Assembly: GCA_020161575.1 (NCBI GenBank) | Contig: JAIUNR010000003.1 | Coordinates: 62,001-126,000 of the forward strand | Direction: 5' to 3' | Length of the DNA: 64,000 nt | Origin: Pseudomonadota bacterium | GTDB lineage: Bacteria; Pseudomonadota; Alphaproteobacteria; Rhizobiales; Beijerinckiaceae | In this document: in pieces, positions 52,463 through 61,674 of the stretch | Numbering within the stretch: the stretch's first letter is position 1 | Layout of the letters: every line of letters starts with the position of its first letter | Notes under the pieces: model-generated | What the model saw: only the letters and a program-made list of their open reading frames with translations | The model's database searches: none | What the model was told of the DNA's origin: nothing | Translations under genes and position numbers: made by a program

Positions 52463-53401
52463 ATGGCTGAAGCGATTTTTCGGAACTGGACGCAGCAGCA
52501 CTCGGACGATTGGGGCCACAAGCCCGTGCTCGCGCATCACAACCTGCATGAAAATCCGCTTTTCACCCGTGAGGCGCTCGCAGCCTTGATCGAGTCCTAT
52601 CCGGTCGATCATTACGCGCTGGTCCATGTCAGCCATCGCGCGGACAAGAGCCGTGTCTGGCGTGAGGGCGAGCGGGGCGAGCTTTCAGGTACCGAGGTGA
52701 TCGACTGGATTGCCGCCGGCAAGCTTTGGCTCAACCTGCGCCGCGTGGCGGAGGTGGACAGCCGTTACCGCGACCTGCTCAATGCCGCTTTTGATGAAAT
52801 GGAAGCGCGTATCCCCGGTTTTTCGACCTTCGACCGCTCGATGGGCATCCTGATCTCCTCGCCCAACGCCTCGGTCCCCTATCACAGCGACCTGCCCGGT
52901 CAGTCGCTGTGGCAGATCGCGGGCTCGAAGCGGCTCTATCTCTACCCGACCGATGAACCCTATCTGCCGCAGGCGGAACTGGAGCGCATCGCGCTTTACG
53001 GGATCGAGGTCGATATGGGCTACGATCCGAAATTCGATCGCGAGGCGCTGATCGTCGATCTCCAGCCCGGCCAGATGATGACCTGGCCGCTGAACGCGCC
53101 GCACCGTGTCGAGAACCATGATTGCCTCAACATCTCGGTGACGACCGAACATTGGACCGCCGATATCCGTCGCCAGCAGCAGGTGACCATGGCGAATGGC
53201 GTGCTGCGCAATTTCCTTGGCATCCGTCCGCGCTCGCGCCGCATCTCCGGCCCGGGCTTCGCCGCCAAGGCGGCGCTTCAGGCCGCCTTCCGCCGCACGC
53301 CGTGGCTCAAGCAGCAGCGCCGCGCGCGCCGCCCGATCGATTTCCGCCTTGCGCCGCAAAAGCCGGGCGAGATCCTCGACATTCCCGCCTACACTCGCTG
53401 A
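52463..53401 (+). CDS. Cupin-like HxD...H protein, possible Fe(II)/2-oxoglutarate oxygenase
   Basis: A 312-residue cytoplasmic protein. The centre has PYHSDLPGQSLWQIAGSKRLYLYPTD and, some 80 residues later, MMTWPLNAPHRVENHD. This gives a His-x-Asp ... His triad inside the jelly-roll (WQI-GSKR-LYLYP is common in JmjC/cupin-like folds), so an iron-dependent oxygenase is plausible. The C-terminal 60 residues are basic (RRTPWLKQQRRARRP) and may bind nucleic acid or membrane. It is 13 bases upstream of a FemAB/GNAT-type acyltransferase, so both may modify the same amino-acid or surface product. The substrate is unknown. Confidence 0.7.
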   Translation: MAEAIFRNWTQQHSDDWGHKPVLAHHNLHENPLFTREALAALIESYPVDHYALVHVSHRADKSRVWREGERGELSGTEVIDWIAAGKLWLNLRRVAEVDSRYRDLLNAAFDEMEARIPGFSTFDRSMGILISSPNASVPYHSDLPGQSLWQIAGSKRLYLYPTDEPYLPQAELERIALYGIEVDMGYDPKFDREALIVDLQPGQMMTWPLNAPHRVENHDCLNISVTTEHWTADIRRQQQVTMANGVLRNFLGIRPRSRRISGPGFAAKAALQAAFRRTPWLKQQRRARRPIDFRLAPQKPGEILDIPAYTR

Positions 53402-53414
53402 AGGCACCTGTTGA

Positions 53415-54578
53415 ATGCGCCTCCCGCGTTACCATGCCACGATCATTCGAGCTTTCCCCGGTCTTGGCGAGGCATGGGCGCGGCACGAGATCGGCGTGCC
53501 GCCGACACCGTTCCAGAGCCGGGAATGGCTCGAAGGCTGGTACGCGGCTTTCACCGGCACGAATGCGATCTCGCCGCTTCTGATCGAGCTGGTGGACGAG
53601 GAGGGCCGGCTGGCCTATCTCCTGCCGCTGATCCTGCGGGAAGAAGGCAATCTCCGGCGGATTGAATTCGCGGATTTCGGCGCGACCGACTATAATCTCC
53701 CGGTACCCGGCATCGCCTTTCCAACGGGGCCGGCAGCCGCCCGGGCCGCCTGGCTCGCCGTGAAAAGCGTCCTTCCCGAGGCGGATATCTGCCATTTCGT
53801 CAAGATGCCCGCGATGGCGGGCGAAATGCCGAACCCGATCCTTGCTGCGATCGGCGGCGACGAATCCCCGCTCATCGCCTCGCATGTGGCCATGAGCGAC
53901 GATTATGACCAGTGGCTGAAGGAAATCGGCCGTCACGCGCGCAAGGAATTCGGCCGCTTCTGGCGTGTCTTCACACGAACGGAAGGAACCCGGTTCCTCC
54001 GGGTGACGGAGCCCGCCGAGGCGGAACGCCTGCTTCGCTGGATCGAAGCGCAGCAAAATGAACGTGCGACGCGCCTTGGACTCTCCCCGGATGAATTCCG
54101 CCTCGATCGCCCCGAATTCGTCGCGTTTTATCGCAAGCGTCTCGCGGCAGGGCTGACGGGCGGTTCCGTGATCCTCACGGCCCTCATGGCGGGAAGCGAG
54201 ATCGTCGCCGGCCTCTATGGCCTCTCGGACGGCATGCATTACGCCATGGTGCGCATCGCGGTTGCCGGGGGCGAATGGGCGCAATGCTCGCCGGGCAAGC
54301 TCGTGATCGAGCGCTCGATCCATCACCTGCACCAACAAGGTTATCGCTGGTTCGATTTCACTACTGGCGACTACACGTACAAGCGCGCTTTCAACACCAA
54401 GCCGGTTGCGCTTTTTGACCGCGCGATCGCCCTGACAATGCGCGGCCTGCCCAAGGCCGGACTTGCGAACGCGAAGGCCTTCATCCGCAAGCGCCCCGCC
54501 CTTGCCGGTTTCGCCCGCAGGATCCTGGCGCTTGGCCGTCGTCCTGCTCATACAGGCAGCGAGGAACGCGCGGCCTAG
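53415..54578 (+). CDS. GNAT/FemAB-like acyltransferase (CelD/BcsL type)
   Basis: A 387-residue protein with two GNAT-like folds. The first (about 20-170) contains PFQSREWLEGWYAAFTG and LAYLLPLILREE. The second (about 190-340) contains QQNERATRLGL, the core strand GSEIVAGLYGLSDGMHYAMV, and SPGKLVIERSIHHLHQQGYRWFDFTTGDYTYKRAF, where the DFTTGDYTYK end is typical of the CelD/BcsL group. Such proteins acylate polysaccharides or cell-wall precursors, often in exopolysaccharide loci. Co-transcribed with the HxD protein. The in-frame extension of the next gene's reading frame into this gene is not real. Confidence 0.82.
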   Translation: MRLPRYHATIIRAFPGLGEAWARHEIGVPPTPFQSREWLEGWYAAFTGTNAISPLLIELVDEEGRLAYLLPLILREEGNLRRIEFADFGATDYNLPVPGIAFPTGPAAARAAWLAVKSVLPEADICHFVKMPAMAGEMPNPILAAIGGDESPLIASHVAMSDDYDQWLKEIGRHARKEFGRFWRVFTRTEGTRFLRVTEPAEAERLLRWIEAQQNERATRLGLSPDEFRLDRPEFVAFYRKRLAAGLTGGSVILTALMAGSEIVAGLYGLSDGMHYAMVRIAVAGGEWAQCSPGKLVIERSIHHLHQQGYRWFDFTTGDYTYKRAFNTKPVALFDRAIALTMRGLPKAGLANAKAFIRKRPALAGFARRILALGRRPAHTGSEERAA

Positions 54579-54744
54579 GAGCATTTTCCGCTTCTGTGGA
54601 TACCGGCTGATCAGTATTGGCGCCAAGCCGCTGGCAACCTTGGTGACGCGGCTGGAGCGAATTGCCAGCGCGCTCCTTCTCGGGCAGTTTCGGATCAACC
54701 GGGGCCGTGCTTTGCCGGCCCGCATCCAACGCTCGAAGGCCGGC

Positions 54745-56160
54745 ATGTCTCACCTCATCGAAAAAACCGCCATTGAAACGATCACCCTGCTTCAAAAGGG
54801 CGAGATCACCCCGCTCGATTGCCTGGACGCGCTTGAATCGCGGATCGGAGCGGTCGAGAAGGCGGTGAACGCCTTGCCCATCCTGTGTTTCGAGCGCGCA
54901 CGCGCCGCCGCGAGAACCGTGATGGCGAGGCCGAAAGAGGCGCGCGGCCTGCTCGCGGGACTTCCCGTCGCGATCAAGGATCTCAACGAGGTCCGTGGCG
55001 TGCGCACCACGCATGGCTCGCCGATCTTCGCGAACTTCGTGCCGGAGAAATCCGATCCGCTCGTCGAGCGGCTCGAAGACGAAGGCGGAGTGATCTATGC
55101 GAAATCCAACACACCCGAATTCGGCGCGGGCGCCAATACCTTCAACGAGGTCTTCGGCGCGACGCTGAACCCCTGGAACACCGCGCTCTCCGCCGCCGGC
55201 TCCTCGGGCGGCGCGGCGGTCGCACTGGCGACAGGCACGGCCTGGCTTGCGCATGGCTCGGATCTCGGCGGCTCGCTGCGCAATCCCGCGAGCTTCAATG
55301 CCATTGTCGGGATGCGCCCCTCGCCGGGGCGCGTCGCGACCGAGGCGGGCCCGCCCATCGACCGCCAGCTCGGCGTGCAGGGGCCGATGGCGCGCAATGT
55401 CGAGGATTGCGCGCTCTTTCTCGATGCGCTTTCCGGCGAGGATATCCGCGATCCCGTCTCCCTGCCCCGGCCGCAGACCTCGTTCCTTGACGCCGCCCGC
55501 TCGGGCTGGAAGCCGAAGCGGATCGCTTTTTCCGCCGATCTCGGCATCACCCCGGTGGATTCGGAAGTCGCGGAAATCTGCCGGCGCGCGGCCCTGCGTT
55601 TCGCGGAAGCCGGCACCATCGTCGAGGAGGCGCATCCCGATTTCTCGGAGGCGCATGATACGTTCAACGTGCTGCGCGCCCGGAATTTCGCGATTTCGAA
55701 GAAGGCCCTGCTTGAAAAAAAGCGCGACCTTCTCAAGCCGGAGGTGATCTGGAACATCGAGAAGGGCCTCGCGCTCACGATGGAGGACATCACCCGCGCG
55801 GAAACGCAGCGCGCGGCGCTCTACCGGCGCAGCCTTGCCTTTTTCGAGACCTATGATCTCCTGCTCACGCCGGCAACCATCGTTCCACCCTACCCGGTGG
55901 AACAGCGTTATGTGGAAAGCTGCAACGGAATTGCCTTCGACAATTACGTGCATTGGCTGGCGATCGCCTATGCGATCACGCTCGTCTCCTGCCCTGCGAT
56001 CTCGATCCCCTGCGGTTTCACCAAGGCAGGCCTGCCGGTCGGGCTCCAGATCGTGGCGCGCCCGCGCGCCGACGCCCGCGCGCTTGCCGGTGCGAAGGCG
56101 ATGGAGGATATCCTCGCCCTCGGCCGGATAACCCCCATCGATCCGCGCCCGGCGCGCTGA
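54745..56160 (+). CDS. Amidase (amidase-signature family)
   Basis: A 471-residue serine amidase. The Ser-cisSer-Lys triad is complete with family spacing: Lys78 (PVAIKDLNEV), Ser153 (AAGSSGGAAVALATG) and nucleophile Ser177 (GSDLGGSLRNPAS). The substrate may be an aliphatic or aryl amide; fine specificity cannot be read. The family includes GatA, but no GatB/GatC neighbours are present, so a catabolic amidase is likely. ATG 54745 lies just after the last stop-free but non-family sequence and yields MSHLIEKTAIETITLLQKG, a normal start. It converges directly on the fusion gene, whose stop is one base away. Confidence 0.9.
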   Translation: MSHLIEKTAIETITLLQKGEITPLDCLDALESRIGAVEKAVNALPILCFERARAAARTVMARPKEARGLLAGLPVAIKDLNEVRGVRTTHGSPIFANFVPEKSDPLVERLEDEGGVIYAKSNTPEFGAGANTFNEVFGATLNPWNTALSAAGSSGGAAVALATGTAWLAHGSDLGGSLRNPASFNAIVGMRPSPGRVATEAGPPIDRQLGVQGPMARNVEDCALFLDALSGEDIRDPVSLPRPQTSFLDAARSGWKPKRIAFSADLGITPVDSEVAEICRRAALRFAEAGTIVEEAHPDFSEAHDTFNVLRARNFAISKKALLEKKRDLLKPEVIWNIEKGLALTMEDITRAETQRAALYRRSLAFFETYDLLLTPATIVPPYPVEQRYVESCNGIAFDNYVHWLAIAYAITLVSCPAISIPCGFTKAGLPVGLQIVARPRADARALAGAKAMEDILALGRITPIDPRPAR

Positions 56161-59100
56161 TCAGCGCCGTGTCTCGCGCAGAGCCTGCGTGAGCACGCCG
56201 ATCAGAAGATCGGAATGCGCGCGCCGGAAGGTCATCGGCGGGCGCAGTTTGATGACGTTGTCGTGGGGGCCATCGGTCCCCGCGAGCACACCGAGATCGC
56301 GCATCCGCATCACCGCCGCACCGGCGCGGGCGCCATCATGCGCCTTGCTTAAACGGTCCTTGACCATCTCGATACCGAGGAACAGACCCCGGCCACGCAC
56401 ATCGCCGATGCCGGCATCCTCCGCCATCAAGGCCCGGAAGGCTTCGAGCAGGTATTGCCCCTCGCGCGCCGCATTGGCGAGCAACTTCTCGTCCTCCAGC
56501 ACATCCAGCACCGCGAGCCCCGCCGCGCAGGAGACGGGGTTACCGCCGAAGGTGTTGAAATATTCCATGCCGTTGGCGAAAGCCTCGGCAATCTCGCGCC
56601 GCACCGCGACGACGCCCATCGGGTGCCCGGCACCGACCGGCTTGCCCATGGTGACGATATCGGGAACCACGCCGTGTTCCTCGAAAGCCCACATCGCATC
56701 GCCGACCCGGCCGAACCCGACCTGCACCTCATCGGCGATGCATACGATTCCTGCCGCCCGCGCCTGGCGGTAGACTTCGGCCATATAGCCTTCCGGCAGG
56801 AAGACCTGCCCGGCGACGGAGGGAATCGTCTCGGCGATGAAAGCGGCGGGAACGCGCTTCTGCGCCACGAGAGTGTCGATGATCTCGCCCGCCATCGCGG
56901 CGTATTTGGGCCCGATTTGCGCGGGCGCCCAATCCGCCGGTGCGCGATAGGTCTCCGGCAGCGGCAGTTCATGCGTCCCCGCCGGGCGCCCAGCACCGCC
57001 CTTGCGCTTGTATTTATAGGGGCTGATATCAATCAAGGTCTGCGTGGTGCCATGATAGGCCCAATCGATCACGAGCATGTCGCGCCGGCCGGTAAAGGCG
57101 CGTGCCATGCGGATCGCGACCTCGTTCGCCTCGCTCCCCGAGGCGGTGAAATAGAAGGTGTCGAGCCCCGCCGGCATCAGCGCCTTCAGGCGTTCCGCAT
57201 AGGTGACGATGTTGTCATGGAGGTAGCGGGTGTTGGTGTTGAGCCGCCCCACCTGCTGCTGGATCGCGCGCACGACGCGGGGATGGCAATGACCGACATG
57301 CGCGACATTGTTGTAGCAATCGAGGTATGCGCGGCCATCCGCGTCGATGAGCCAGACATCCTCCCCCCGCACGATCTTCAGCGGATCGGCGGAATAGGAA
57401 ATCGAGAGGTTGGGCCCCAGAAGCCCCTTGCGGGCCGCCAGCAGCACCTCTTTCGGCCGACCGCTTTTGTCGAAGGTCTCGGCGGGCAACCCGGCGAAAT
57501 CGTAGGCATGGGGATAGAGTTCGGCCCAGACAGGCTCCAAAGCCGCTTCTCCCACGCCCGGAACGATCGACGGATCGGCATAGGGCGGTACAACGAGCTG
57601 GAGATGGATATGCGGCAGCCAGCCGCCATTCTCCGGGAAATCCCCCAGCCAGGCGACGCGGTCGCCCGCCTTGAGCTTCTGCCCCAGCGACAGCACCCGC
57701 ACGGATTCATGCGACAGATGCCCCCAGAGCGAGAGGAAGCGCAGCCCCGGCTCGGGCTCATGGGCGAGCATGATCAGCCCGCCGTAATCGAGCGGATCGG
57801 GATTGATCGTGAGCCCCACCACCGTGCCATCAAGCGGGGTGAACATCTCTGTTCCCGCCGGCGCGAAGATATCGAGGCCCAGATGCATCCGGCGACGCTC
57901 GCCGGCGATCAGCTTCGAGGCGAAAAACGGCGCGGAATAGACATACCGGACCTCGCCCCAGGGGCCCATCCCCAACTCGAAACCCTGCTCCGCCTGCTGC
58001 GCGTCGTAAAGGCGCGCCGCGCCGGCATGGTCATGCGTCGCGCTGGCGACGACGAGCGGCGATCCGGGGGTCGCGAAATCGATCCAGCCCTTTTTCGCGC
58101 GCGCCGGATGCGGATGCATGACCGGCGGCAGGCCCGCGCGGTGGCGGGCCAGCCATTCGATCACCCGCCGCGCGCCCGGCGCCGCCTCAAGCCCGCAGGC
58201 ATGGCGCCAGATCCCGCTGACAATGTGATTGTCGAGCCCGGAAAGAATTTCGATCAGCGCCCAGGCCGGCTTTTCCGAGACAAGCAGATAGGGGTTGTCC
58301 TCGGCCTCGCGCGCCCGCATGGCGGAGAGCGTGACGGAGATAGCAAGACGCGCCGCCACCAGATCGGGAAGGACGGCGAATTCGGCATCCGAGAGCGGCA
58401 TTTCGGTGTGAAAGCCAGCCACCAGCGGCGCGACCGCCAGAACAGGGTTTTCGCGGTCGAGCATCGCATAGGCAAGCGCCACCGCCAGTTCCGCGACACG
58501 CGGACCATGCAGCGCGTCGCCGAAATCGATCAGCCCGGAAACGCGGCCATCCGCATCAAGCAGGATGTTCCAGTCATTGGCATCGTTATGGATCACGCCG
58601 GCGGGAAGCTTCGGCAGAGCCGGGGCGACATGCGCGTCGAAGCGATCAAGAATCGCCGCGATCCTGTCACGCCGCGCGGCATCGGCGATCGCGCCGAGGC
58701 GCGCACGGGCGCGCGGTGTCTCGCGGATATCCCAATCGAAGGCGCGATGCGCGCCCGGATGCCCGAATCCCTGAAGCGCACGCGCGAAACGTCCCAGCGT
58801 CGCCCCGAGATCGCGCAGGGTCGGCTCGCCCACCTGCCGCTGCGCCATCGGCTGCCCGGCGAGATAGGTGACCAGGCGCAGCGCGTGTTGCGCTCCTTCA
58901 GCCCCTTTCACCTTGAACATGCGTTCGCCCCCGTTTCCGGGCACGAGGCGCGGCGCCGACAGGTCCGGTGCCGCAGCTTCGAAATGCGCCAGCAGCGCGT
59001 TCTGGAAGGCGAGGCTTTCAGCCGGTTCGCCGCTATTGGCGATCTTCAGCGTGAAGCCAGCCCCATCCGGGGTCACGACATGGAAATTCTGGTCACGCTC

Positions 59101-59202
59101 GCTGGGCAAGGGCGAGAGCTCGGCCTTCATCCCGTAATGCGCGAAGAGAAAGGCCGCAGCCTCGTCGATCGTGAAGCGGGGCGCTGCGTCGCTCTGGGAC
59201 AT
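56161..59202 (-). CDS. Three-domain fusion: APH-type kinase, M23/LytM domain, class III aminotransferase-fold lyase
   Basis: A 1013-residue fusion. Residues 1-330 are an aminoglycoside-phosphotransferase-fold kinase with catalytic loop VIHNDANDWNIL (His205, Asp207, Asn212) and LIDFGD. Residues about 370-560 are an M23/LytM fold with both zinc motifs (His440/Asp444 in HLGLD; His531/His533 in HIHLQ). Residues about 575-1013 are a class III PLP enzyme with YHGTTQTLIDISPYKYK and PLP-Lys854 in MGKPVGAGHPMG, the signature of AGXT2L/ETNPPL phospho-lyases. In animals a separate kinase of this type phosphorylates hydroxylysine and an AGXT2L enzyme then cleaves the product, so domains 1 and 3 could form a kinase/phospholyase pair for an amino alcohol. 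The divergent Lrp gene fits amino-acid control. Confidence 0.9.
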   Translation of the reverse strand: MSQSDAAPRFTIDEAAAFLFAHYGMKAELSPLPSERDQNFHVVTPDGAGFTLKIANSGEPAESLAFQNALLAHFEAAAPDLSAPRLVPGNGGERMFKVKGAEGAQHALRLVTYLAGQPMAQRQVGEPTLRDLGATLGRFARALQGFGHPGAHRAFDWDIRETPRARARLGAIADAARRDRIAAILDRFDAHVAPALPKLPAGVIHNDANDWNILLDADGRVSGLIDFGDALHGPRVAELAVALAYAMLDRENPVLAVAPLVAGFHTEMPLSDAEFAVLPDLVAARLAISVTLSAMRAREAEDNPYLLVSEKPAWALIEILSGLDNHIVSGIWRHACGLEAAPGARRVIEWLARHRAGLPPVMHPHPARAKKGWIDFATPGSPLVVASATHDHAGAARLYDAQQAEQGFELGMGPWGEVRYVYSAPFFASKLIAGERRRMHLGLDIFAPAGTEMFTPLDGTVVGLTINPDPLDYGGLIMLAHEPEPGLRFLSLWGHLSHESVRVLSLGQKLKAGDRVAWLGDFPENGGWLPHIHLQLVVPPYADPSIVPGVGEAALEPVWAELYPHAYDFAGLPAETFDKSGRPKEVLLAARKGLLGPNLSISYSADPLKIVRGEDVWLIDADGRAYLDCYNNVAHVGHCHPRVVRAIQQQVGRLNTNTRYLHDNIVTYAERLKALMPAGLDTFYFTASGSEANEVAIRMARAFTGRRDMLVIDWAYHGTTQTLIDISPYKYKRKGGAGRPAGTHELPLPETYRAPADWAPAQIGPKYAAMAGEIIDTLVAQKRVPAAFIAETIPSVAGQVFLPEGYMAEVYRQARAAGIVCIADEVQVGFGRVGDAMWAFEEHGVVPDIVTMGKPVGAGHPMGVVAVRREIAEAFANGMEYFNTFGGNPVSCAAGLAVLDVLEDEKLLANAAREGQYLLEAFRALMAEDAGIGDVRGRGLFLGIEMVKDRLSKAHDGARAGAAVMRMRDLGVLAGTDGPHDNVIKLRPPMTFRRAHSDLLIGVLTQALRETRR

Positions 59203-59260
59203 CGTTCATATCCTGCATTGTCTGGAAGCGGGCAATCTGACATGGAAGTGTGGCGGCGGG

Positions 59261-59281
59261 CAGCCGCCATTTCGGCGGCTG
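59261..59281. promoter_or_regulatory. Inverted repeat between the fusion gene and its Lrp regulator
   Basis: CAGCCGCC-ATTTC-GGCGGCTG, a perfect 8-bp inverted repeat in the 110-base divergent gap. A related CATTTCGGCTG follows at 59288, making a partial direct repeat. Candidate Lrp operator. Confidence 0.35.
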
Positions 59282-59312
59282 GACCGTCATTTCGGCTGCG
59301 GGACAAAGGAAA

Positions 59313-59747
59313 ATGGACGAGATCAACCGCCGCCTGCTGGCGCTGCTCAGCGAGAATGCACGCCTTCCCATCAAGAGCCTTGCCGCCGAAGTCGGGCTGG
59401 CGCGCTCCTCCGTGCGCGAGCGGATCGCACGGCTCGAGGCGGAAGGCGTGATCCGCGGTTACCGCGCCGAAATCGCGCCGCAGCCGGAGGGGGCGCTCCT
59501 CCGGGCGTTTCTCATCGTGAAACTCGCGAAAACGCCGGCGCGCGAGCTTGTCGCACGCATCGCGCGGATGCCGGGCGTGCGCCAATGCCTTTCGGTCAGC
59601 GGGGAAATCGATGTCGTGGTCGAGATCGCCGGAGAAAACACCGGCGCCCTCAACGCGTTGCGCGACGCGATCTCCGTGCTGCCGCAGGTGGCGGATCTGA
59701 CAACGGCCATCATCCTGAAGGATGAGATGGCGGGGTTGGCACGATAA
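59313..59747 (+). CDS. Lrp/AsnC-family regulator next to the kinase-lyase fusion
   Basis: A 144-residue Lrp-type protein. The winged helix-turn-helix at about 1-60 (MDEINRRLLALLSENARLPIK, ARSSVRERIARLEAEGVIRGYRAEI) is followed by the AsnC ligand domain with GVRQCLSVSGEIDVVVEI. Short form with no tail. Divergent from the three-domain fusion gene, which it probably controls in response to an amino acid. ATG 59313 follows GGACAAAGGAAA. It converges with the alanine dehydrogenase gene, whose terminator lies just past its stop. Confidence 0.92.
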   Translation: MDEINRRLLALLSENARLPIKSLAAEVGLARSSVRERIARLEAEGVIRGYRAEIAPQPEGALLRAFLIVKLAKTPARELVARIARMPGVRQCLSVSGEIDVVVEIAGENTGALNALRDAISVLPQVADLTTAIILKDEMAGLAR

Positions 59748-59757
59748 CCCACCGCCA

Positions 59758-59786
59758 ACAAAAAAGGCCGCGAATACCGCGGCCTT
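59758..59786 (-). terminator. Rho-independent terminator of alanine dehydrogenase
   Basis: On the minus strand a perfect 9-bp stem AAGGCCGCG/CGCGGCCTT with a five-base loop is followed by TTTTTTGTT. It sits 20 bases after the ald stop codon. The best intrinsic terminator in the window. Confidence 0.85.
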
Positions 59787-59805
59787 ACGTTCAGATTCGC
59801 GCGCG

Positions 59806-60921
59806 TTACGCCGTGATCGCCTTCTCCGCCGGCACATAGGCGAGACCAAGACTCTCCGCGACCGCGCGATAGGTGATCTGCCCCTTGTGGACATTCAGGC
59901 CGTTGCGCAGGTGCACGTCATCCGCCAGCGCCTTCAGGCCCTTGTTCGCCAGCGCGAGACCGAAGGGAAGCGTCGCGTTGTTGAGCGCGTGGCTTGAGGT
60001 CAGCGGCACCGAACCCGGCATGTTGGCGACGCAATAATGGATCACGTCATCGACCACATAGGTCGGGTCGGCATGGGTGGTCGCCTTCGAGGTCTCGAAG
60101 CAGCCGCCCTGATCGATCGCGACATCAACGACCACCGCGCCCTTCTTCATCTTCGAGAGCATCGGGCGCGTGACCAGCTTCGGCGCGGCGGCACCCGGCA
60201 CGAGAACGGCACCAACAACGACATCCGCTGCGAAAACCTCGTCCTCAAGCGAAGCGATGGAAGAAAAGCGCGTGCGCACGCGGCCTTCGAAGAGATCATC
60301 AAGCTCGCGCAGGCGCGGCAGCGAACGATCGAGAATGGTAACCTCGCAGCCGAGGCCCGCCGCCATGCGCGCGGCATGGGTGCCGACGACACCGCCGCCG
60401 ATCACGACGACGCGCGCGGGTTTCACGCCCGGCACACCGCCGAGCAGCAGGCCGCGACCGCCATTCTGCTTGCGCAGGCTGATGCCCGCCGCCTCAATCG
60501 AAAGCCGCCCCGCGACCTCGCTCATCGGGGCGAGCAGCGGCAGGCCGCCGCGCGCATCGGTCACGGTTTCGTAGGCGATCGCGGTACAGCCGGAGGCGAC
60601 GAGGCCCTTGGTCTGCTCGGGATCGGGCGCGAGATGGAGATAGGTATAGAGAATCTGGCCTTCGCGCAGGCGCTTCCACTCGACAGGCTGCGGCTCCTTC
60701 ACCTTCACGATCATGTCCGCTTTGGCGAAAACCTCGTCCGCGCTCGACAGGATTGTGGCGCCGGCCGCCTTGTAGACCGCATCGTCGGCGCCGATGCCAC
60801 CGCCCGCCTGGGTCTCGACGAATACCTGATGACCCGCAGCAACATATTCGCGCGCGGCGTCGGGCGTCAGGCCCACACGATATTCATGCGTCTTGATTTC
60901 CTTCGGAACGCCGACCTTCAT
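59806..60921 (-). CDS. ald: Alanine dehydrogenase
   Basis: A 371-residue NAD-dependent alanine dehydrogenase: L-alanine + NAD + water gives pyruvate, ammonia and NADH. The N-terminus [20 protein letters not shown] is the family signature, with the substrate arginine. [10 protein letters not shown] supplies the conserved lysine region, and the Rossmann motif is [41 protein letters not shown] and the conserved [20 protein letters not shown] complete the match. ATG 60921 follows GGGGAGAAAAGGCC. Divergent from an Lrp-type gene, as in many bacteria where AldR/Lrp activates ald with alanine. Confidence 0.97.
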   Translation of the reverse strand: MKVGVPKEIKTHEYRVGLTPDAAREYVAAGHQVFVETQAGGGIGADDAVYKAAGATILSSADEVFAKADMIVKVKEPQPVEWKRLREGQILYTYLHLAPDPEQTKGLVASGCTAIAYETVTDARGGLPLLAPMSEVAGRLSIEAAGISLRKQNGGRGLLLGGVPGVKPARVVVIGGGVVGTHAARMAAGLGCEVTILDRSLPRLRELDDLFEGRVRTRFSSIASLEDEVFAADVVVGAVLVPGAAAPKLVTRPMLSKMKKGAVVVDVAIDQGGCFETSKATTHADPTYVVDDVIHYCVANMPGSVPLTSSHALNNATLPFGLALANKGLKALADDVHLRNGLNVHKGQITYRAVAESLGLAYVPAEKAITA

Positions 60922-61013
60922 GGCCTTTTCTCCCCGCGAGATGTTTATTTCGCAAGGATAAAACCAATTTTTCTTCTTTTCCCGGCAAATATGGGCTACA
61001 TTTTAAGCATTGA

Positions 61014-61028
61014 CGCTCGTTTCGAGCG
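61014..61028. promoter_or_regulatory. Inverted repeat in the ald/lrp divergent region
   Basis: CGCTCG-TTT-CGAGCG, a perfect 6-3-6 palindrome located 33 bases before the regulator ATG (61061) and about 95 bases upstream of ald. A TTGACG hexamer overlaps its left edge (61010-61015). Candidate operator for the Lrp/AldR protein. Confidence 0.4.
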
Positions 61029-61060
61029 ATTTTCACTACTATAGCGCCGGAAAGACGCAC

Positions 61061-61546
61061 ATGCGCCTGGACAGTTTCGACCTCGCCCTGCTTAAGGAAC
61101 TCACCCGCGAGGGGCGCGCGAGCCATGTCGAGATCGCCGACAGGATCGGCCTTTCAAGCACCGCCTCGGCGCGCCGTCTCAAGGCGATGGAGGAAGCGGG
61201 GCTGATCAAGGGTTATTCCGCCGCGCTTGATCTGAACCGCTTCGGCCTCGGCGTGACGGTTCTGGTGCGCATCACGCTCGAGAGTCAAAGCGAGGAAGTA
61301 CTGGAAGCCTTCGAGCGTGAGGTGGTCAAATGCCCCTGGGTGGTGCGCTGTTTCCTGATGTCGGGCTCGGATGACTACCTCGTGACCGTTCAGGTCCGGG
61401 ACATCGCCGATTTCGAGCATATTCATAAGACTCATCTTTCACGCCTGCCCCGCGTCGCAAGGATGCAATCCAGCTTCGCGTTGCGCGAGGTGATCAACCG
61501 GGCGATCCCCCCAGCGATTTTCGATCAGCGGGTCACGCATAAGTGA
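61061..61546 (+). CDS. Lrp/AsnC-family regulator, probable AldR-type activator of ald
   Basis: A 161-residue Lrp-family protein. The helix-turn-helix domain ([42 protein letters not shown]) is followed by the RAM ligand domain ([21 protein letters not shown]). Standard family length when started at ATG 61061; upstream TTG/ATG options add non-family sequence. Position opposite alanine dehydrogenase is the well-known arrangement for alanine-responsive activation, so that is the likely role. The 3' end is followed by a 128-base gap before the YkuD gene in the same direction. Confidence 0.92.
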   Translation: MRLDSFDLALLKELTREGRASHVEIADRIGLSSTASARRLKAMEEAGLIKGYSAALDLNRFGLGVTVLVRITLESQSEEVLEAFEREVVKCPWVVRCFLMSGSDDYLVTVQVRDIADFEHIHKTHLSRLPRVARMQSSFALREVINRAIPPAIFDQRVTHK

Positions 61547-61674
61547 GAATAGGTGTTGCCGGTTTACATCGGCGTTGCCGCAAATCGGCCACAAGCGAAA
61601 GGGAACAGGGAACAAGGTCGTTGCTGGCCTGTTATTCCCGCTCTTCCTCTCCTCCTTCTCCGCCGAAAACAGTG

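Noticed and set aside
54463-54744. N-terminal extension of the amidase
   Set aside because: The extension overlaps the acyltransferase gene and shows no amidase similarity; the family sequence begins at ATG 54745.
56455-59451. A 998-codon open frame on the plus strand opposite the kinase-LytM-lyase fusion
   Set aside because: No recognisable motif and a composition typical of an antisense shadow; the minus-strand protein has three intact active sites.
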